Assembly: GCA_900128395.1 (NCBI GenBank)
Contig: LT649503.1
Span: 1-22,726 of the forward strand
DNA from: Stramenopiles sp. TOSAG23-2
Taxonomy: Eukaryota; Sar
Direction of reading: 5' to 3'
Length of the DNA: 22,726 bases
Position 1 is the stretch's first letter; every line of letters begins with the position of its first letter. The position numbers were made by a program, and so were the translations under genes. Below, one piece after another: positions 19,678 through 22,726 of this stretch. A model generated the notes under the pieces. It ran no database searches. It saw only the letters and a program-made list of their open reading frames with translations, and had not been told where the DNA came from.

Positions 19678-20354
19678 CTGTGTATATGATGTGTGTATGG
19701 ACCGTGTTTTGTGTGCACCCGTGTGTGTGGAAATTGATTTTTACTTTTAAAAATAAAAATATAAAAAATTATAATAAAATCTCATTTTTTACGAAACTCG
19801 CTTAATTTCACCACTCACACATGGTATTTTTACTCTTTTCATTTTCACAACACACACAAGATACATTAGTGCGTATTAAACTTCACTCTCCTCACTCCTC
19901 CCTGGATGCACTTTCTTACCACGGCAACATTGCATCAACCCAAACACAATTAACATTCCAATCCATATAAACATCCAAGTTCACACCATACACTATTTTT
20001 AGATCCATCCACATTCGGGCAAAAAAAGAAATGAAGAAAAGAGGACTATCTAGATTAACATAAACATAGCATTGATTATTAGTATAATATCAAATAGGAC
20101 ATAATATAACTATACATTTATATCATATACTCTTACCTCAAAATCATCAAAATGTAACGAGAATTATTGAGTGGCCATTGTGCATTTTGTAGTATTAATG
20201 CCACAGGAATCGTTATTACAGTTATCACACTCTCTCTATAGATAAATCTAAAATGGTACTAGACACTAGACGACTAAAGTCACACAGTAATATAATACAA
20301 GTATTTAAATTAAAAAATTTAATACGAGAAGTAAAAAGACATTACGTATTAATT
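19658..20354. other. Convergent spacer with a small membrane-like frame
   Basis: Lies between the 3' ends of the LMBD1-like (+) and monooxygenase (-) genes. The stretch 19876-20260 reads less AT-rich than other spacers. The minus strand there has a 32-codon frame with one TM and a CCRGKK tail (19876-19974), a neighbouring Cys-containing open frame upstream in another phase (CPNVDGSKNSVWCELG), and a donor-like GAG|GTAAGAG. Nothing else recognisable. Confidence 0.5.
19876..19974 (-). CDS. Possible small single-TM protein or last exon of an undetected gene
   Basis: ATG at 19974-19972, TAA at 19878-19876, 32 codons. The first 14 residues (MFIWIGMLIVFGLM) are hydrophobic. A Cys-Cys pair and basic residues (QCCRGKK) follow, then a polar acidic end (SEESEV): the pattern of a membrane anchor with a palmitoylatable juxtamembrane site. 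The frame opens only two codons upstream of the ATG. It may be a free-standing micropeptide, a spliced last exon, or the remains of a broken gene. No homolog is recognised; low confidence. Confidence 0.2.
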   Translation of the reverse strand: MFIWIGMLIVFGLMQCCRGKKVHPGRSEESEV

Positions 20355-21668
20355 TTATAAAGTATACCCTAAATACTCTTCCTCTGGTATCGTGGTCCAC
20401 GGAATACCATTATTTTGTGCACCACATAAAACAGTTAACATTTGTAAACGTGTTGGTGGAAAATAACACAATGGACCAAGTGTTAAATCCCGTAACCAAC
20501 CAATTGTTTTTGAATCAGATTGAAAGACTGGCGTTAAAAGCCTAGAATTTAATTGATAAAAACGCAAACGCCATTTTCTCTCTTCATTGTATTTATAAAG
20601 TGCTTCATGTACTGATGTTGACATTGTCTTACTATTATTATTATTATTTATTGAAGATTGTATTGCATTTGATAATACCCATGCATCTACTAATGCTAAA
20701 TTCGCACCTTGTCCTAGTTGTGGACTTGTTGCATGTGCACAATCGCCAATAAATGCTGTATTCGTTGTTTCATCAAATAATTTAGGCATATATGTATCAG
20801 AATATGTCGCTTCAATTAATTGATCGAAATTTTTAATTTCATTTAATAAATTAAATGTTTTTGGTTCCAACCTATACACCTCTTCTTTCCAATTTTCTAA
20901 TCCTTTTGCTTTAATCGATGAAAAATCAGATACTTTACATGACCAGAATAATGATACAAGTTCTTTATTTTTCTGTTTAGGGGAAGTACCTGTTGGTAAC
21001 AATCCTAACATTGTTTTAGCAGAATCTAATCTTTGATACAACGTTTTTTTATTTACAAAATCATTTTTTTTATCCGGTATTATACTCCATAAGCACCCAT
21101 ATTTATATTTTTTTTCATAAGATTTTACATGTTTCATATTTTTACGTATTGATTCTCTTCCATCTGCAATAATAATTAAATCAAAAGGCCCATCTTTTTT
21201 CCCATTGTCCATTGATATATATGATCCTTTCTTTCCATTTACTATTTCAACATTTTTTACATTAGCGTTTGTTACAATATTAATATTTTCATTTTCATCG
21301 TTGTTGTATATTTGATTGTATAATGAAGTAAATAATGCATCTCGATGTAAACCAATACCATATAATTTATCATTAAAATCAGCATATTTTAAATCAAGTA
21401 CTGTTTTTCCTTCTCTAGTTAATGAATGTAAATGTTCAATTTTTGCACCGTGACTTAATATATCATTTAATATCCCTAATCGTTTCAAAACTGTCAAACC
21501 TATTGGTTGAATCCCAAGTCCAGCGCCAACAGGAGATTCCAAATCATTTTGTGATGTCTTTTCAAATATTGTTACATGATGTCCTAAACGTTGTATAAAA
21601 ATTGCACTTGCTAGACCACCAGTACCCATTCCAACAATACCAATACGTAATGTTTGTTGTAATGACAT
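20355..21668 (-). CDS. FAD-dependent monooxygenase, group A (aromatic hydroxylase type)
   Basis: 437 residues, single frame. Group A flavoprotein monooxygenases use NAD(P)H, FAD and O2 to hydroxylate or epoxidise small, often aromatic, substrates. Seen: the Rossmann GxGxxG (G13, G15, G18) with the ribose-binding acid E36 closing the strand; R109 region (GLHRDALF) matching the conserved GxxxxR..L; the middle DG motif (IIIADGRESIRK, D169-G170); and the second FAD motif GDCAHATSPQLGQGANLALVDA (308 onward). Length suits salicylate-hydroxylase/UbiH-like enzymes. No leader peptide or C-terminal membrane anchor, so likely cytosolic. A poly-Asn patch (about 341-345) is coded by ATT/AAT repeats. Substrate unknown. 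The upstream region contains an exact 119-bp tandem duplication starting 74 bp from the ATG. A bacterial origin is possible but untested. Confidence 0.92.
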   Translation of the reverse strand: MSLQQTLRIGIVGMGTGGLASAIFIQRLGHHVTIFEKTSQNDLESPVGAGLGIQPIGLTVLKRLGILNDILSHGAKIEHLHSLTREGKTVLDLKYADFNDKLYGIGLHRDALFTSLYNQIYNNDENENINIVTNANVKNVEIVNGKKGSYISMDNGKKDGPFDLIIIADGRESIRKNMKHVKSYEKKYKYGCLWSIIPDKKNDFVNKKTLYQRLDSAKTMLGLLPTGTSPKQKNKELVSLFWSCKVSDFSSIKAKGLENWKEEVYRLEPKTFNLLNEIKNFDQLIEATYSDTYMPKLFDETTNTAFIGDCAHATSPQLGQGANLALVDAWVLSNAIQSSINNNNNSKTMSTSVHEALYKYNEERKWRLRFYQLNSRLLTPVFQSDSKTIGWLRDLTLGPLCYFPPTRLQMLTVLCGAQNNGIPWTTIPEEEYLGYTL

Positions 21669-21741
21669 TATTATTATTTTTAAAATTATTATATCTATAT
21701 ATTTCCTTCACTTAATTTTATTTTCCAAATTATTATTTATT

Positions 21742-21979
21742 AGATACTACTGTTTGATATTATTTTTTCCCTTCCCAATTGATATTATATTCCTGAGTTA
21801 GATTATACAATACAAATAATAATAGCATATATGTTTTCCCTCACGCCAGAAGATATATCCAGATACTACTGTTTGATATTATTTTTTCCCTTCCCAATTG
21901 ATATTATATTCCTGAGTTAGATTATACAATACAAATAATAATAGCATATATGTTTTCCCTCACGCCAGAAGATATATCC
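21742..21979. repeat. Exact tandem duplication, 2 x 119 bp
   Basis: Copy 1 21742-21860 and copy 2 21861-21979 are identical base for base (both run from AGATACTACTG to AGATATATCC). The bases flanking the pair do not extend the repeat. It lies upstream of the monooxygenase ATG (21668), in its likely promoter or 5' UTR. Zero divergence implies a recent event, strong constraint or an assembly artefact. Confidence 0.97.
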
Positions 21980-22126
21980 TAGACGAACTCATTTCATTTC
22001 AGAATAATATCTTTGTAGTTTTAAAATTGTTTTATTGTTTTATGCACAAAGTTCAACAAGAGCACAAGAAAGAAGAAAATGAAGAAAGAAGAGCAAAAAA
22101 AGAAGAAAGCGATCATCATATTTAGT

Positions 22127-22196
22127 ATACTACCCGGTACAAATTATATATTGACTGGAAAAATACATATACTACGTGGTACAAATTATTTATTGA
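22127..22196. repeat. Degenerate tandem repeat, 42-bp period
   Basis: 28-nt blocks at 22127-22154 and 22169-22196 (ATACTAC..GGTACAAATTAT..ATTGA) match at 25 of 28 positions, spaced 42 bp. The period is a multiple of three, so the weak frame here shows a repeated GTNY motif. This is older than the 119-bp duplication nearby. Confidence 0.7.
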
Positions 22197-22352
22197 TAGA
22201 GACAATATATTACTATTTAAGGTATTTACGCACTCGTTCAAAAATCAGCCGACGCGACATGACACGACGCGACGACGACGACGACGAAAAAAATACAAAT
22301 AGTTTGCGATCAACATGGCCCACTTGGAAAAACACGACGCCCACTCCCCCCT

Positions 22353-22368
22353 CCCCCCCCCCCCCCCC
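22353..22368. repeat. C16 homopolymer
   Basis: Sixteen C in a row following CCCCCCT, unusual in DNA this AT-rich. The length is a likely sequencing-error site. Confidence 0.85.
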
Positions 22369-22520
22369 ACCAAAAAACCCCAACAAAAAAAAACATAAAA
22401 AGGCAAATCTCAAATATTAAAATTTCCCCCAACAAAAAAAAAAAAATAAAAGCTGTTGGTGCTGCTGTAGCTCTGGGAGCTCTAATACTATAATATTCTA
22501 ATAATATTAATACTCGTATA

Positions 22521-22550
22521 TTACATATTACCGATTACCGTAATATGTAA
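22521..22550. repeat. Inverted repeat, 11-bp perfect arms, 8-nt loop
   Basis: TTACATATTAC (22521-22531), loop CGATTACC, then GTAATATGTAA (22540-22550). It can form a stable hairpin on either strand. It lies just left of the GC-richer hairpin patch at 22571-22650. Confidence 0.6.
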
Positions 22551-22726
22551 AATCGTAAAATCTAAATCTCGCTGTGGCACTCTGTGCTTCTCTGGACACC
22601 AGAGGCATTTCCTGGTCCAAATCTACGTTTTCCCACACTGTGCTCTGTGATAATGTGATATAATATGTAATATGATAATAATAATTCATAATACTTTTGG
22701 TATAGTTATTAGTATACTGGTATTAC

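Larger units (their letters stand above)
21669..22726. other. Right-end non-coding region
   Basis: Contains, in order: the 119-bp tandem duplication (21742-21979); a purine-rich run (about 22060-22110); a degenerate 42-bp tandem repeat (22127-22196); an ACG-rich microsatellite (about 22248-22288); a C16 run (22353-22368); A-rich runs; an 11-bp inverted repeat (22521-22550); and a GC-richer patch with hairpins (22571-22650). A 113-codon ATG frame (22079-22420) is made almost entirely from these simple repeats (Lys, Asp and Pro runs), so I do not call it a gene. Confidence 0.6.

Noticed and set aside
19900-19974. Similarity of the small minus-strand tail (CCRGKK) to the last TM and tail of LMBD1 (CCKGKK in human)
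   Set aside because: Only a short motif matches, and the true LMBD1-like gene next door lies on the other strand with its own C-terminus. A basic Cys-Cys juxtamembrane motif is common.
22079-22420. 113-codon ATG frame at the right end
   Set aside because: It is built from simple repeats: a purine run (Lys), a degenerate 42-bp tandem repeat, an ACG run (Asp/Arg) and a C16 run (Pro). No domain, and the C16 length alone would destabilise the frame.

Overview
The window is a compact, AT-rich eukaryotic nuclear segment, most likely from a free-living or parasitic protist. Evidence: families restricted to or typical of eukaryotes (a Golgi-type nucleotide-sugar transporter, an LMBD1-like lysosomal protein, a Dispatched/Patched-like SSD protein, a BTB-BACK protein); long uninterrupted reading frames with no introns needed to explain them; TAA and TGA used as stops under the standard code; AT-rich spacers of about 0.1 to 1.1 kb; no operon-like packing or ribosome binding sites. 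Oligopeptidase B, known from prokaryotes, trypanosomatids, plants and other protists but not from animals or fungi, and a LacZ-type GH2 enzyme also fit a protist. I cannot name the species.

Layout, left to right: the 3' end of a UDP-sugar/CMP-sialic acid type transporter (+, cut by the window edge); a 1252-residue LacZ-type glycoside hydrolase family 2 enzyme (+); convergent to it a 1090-residue Dispatched/Patched-like 12-TM protein (-); a short Nudix hydrolase with a mitochondrial-like leader (+); a BTB-BACK-BACK protein (+); an unrecognised 8-TM protein (-) whose stop codon overlaps the start of a well-formed 42-codon frame; oligopeptidase B with two in-frame starts (+); an LMBD1-like protein with a His/Asn-rich insert and an acidic tail (+); and a group A FAD-dependent monooxygenase (-). 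The genes are independent housekeeping or metabolic units; I see no pathway linking them beyond a general endomembrane theme (sugar-nucleotide transport, SSD transporter, LMBD1).

The non-coding part is the least ordinary. It holds an exact 119-bp tandem duplication upstream of the monooxygenase, a long element shared by the upstream regions of oligopeptidase B and LMBD1, a set of three nested inverted repeats directly beside one copy of that element, a 19-bp near-perfect dyad, a less AT-rich island with hairpins at the right end, and a small membrane-protein-like frame with splice-like signals downstream of the monooxygenase. No tRNA, rRNA, CRISPR array, transposase or viral gene was seen. 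For the Dispatched-like and LMBD1-like genes the longest open frame begins at a TTG; I moved both starts to the first ATG (8504 and 17744).
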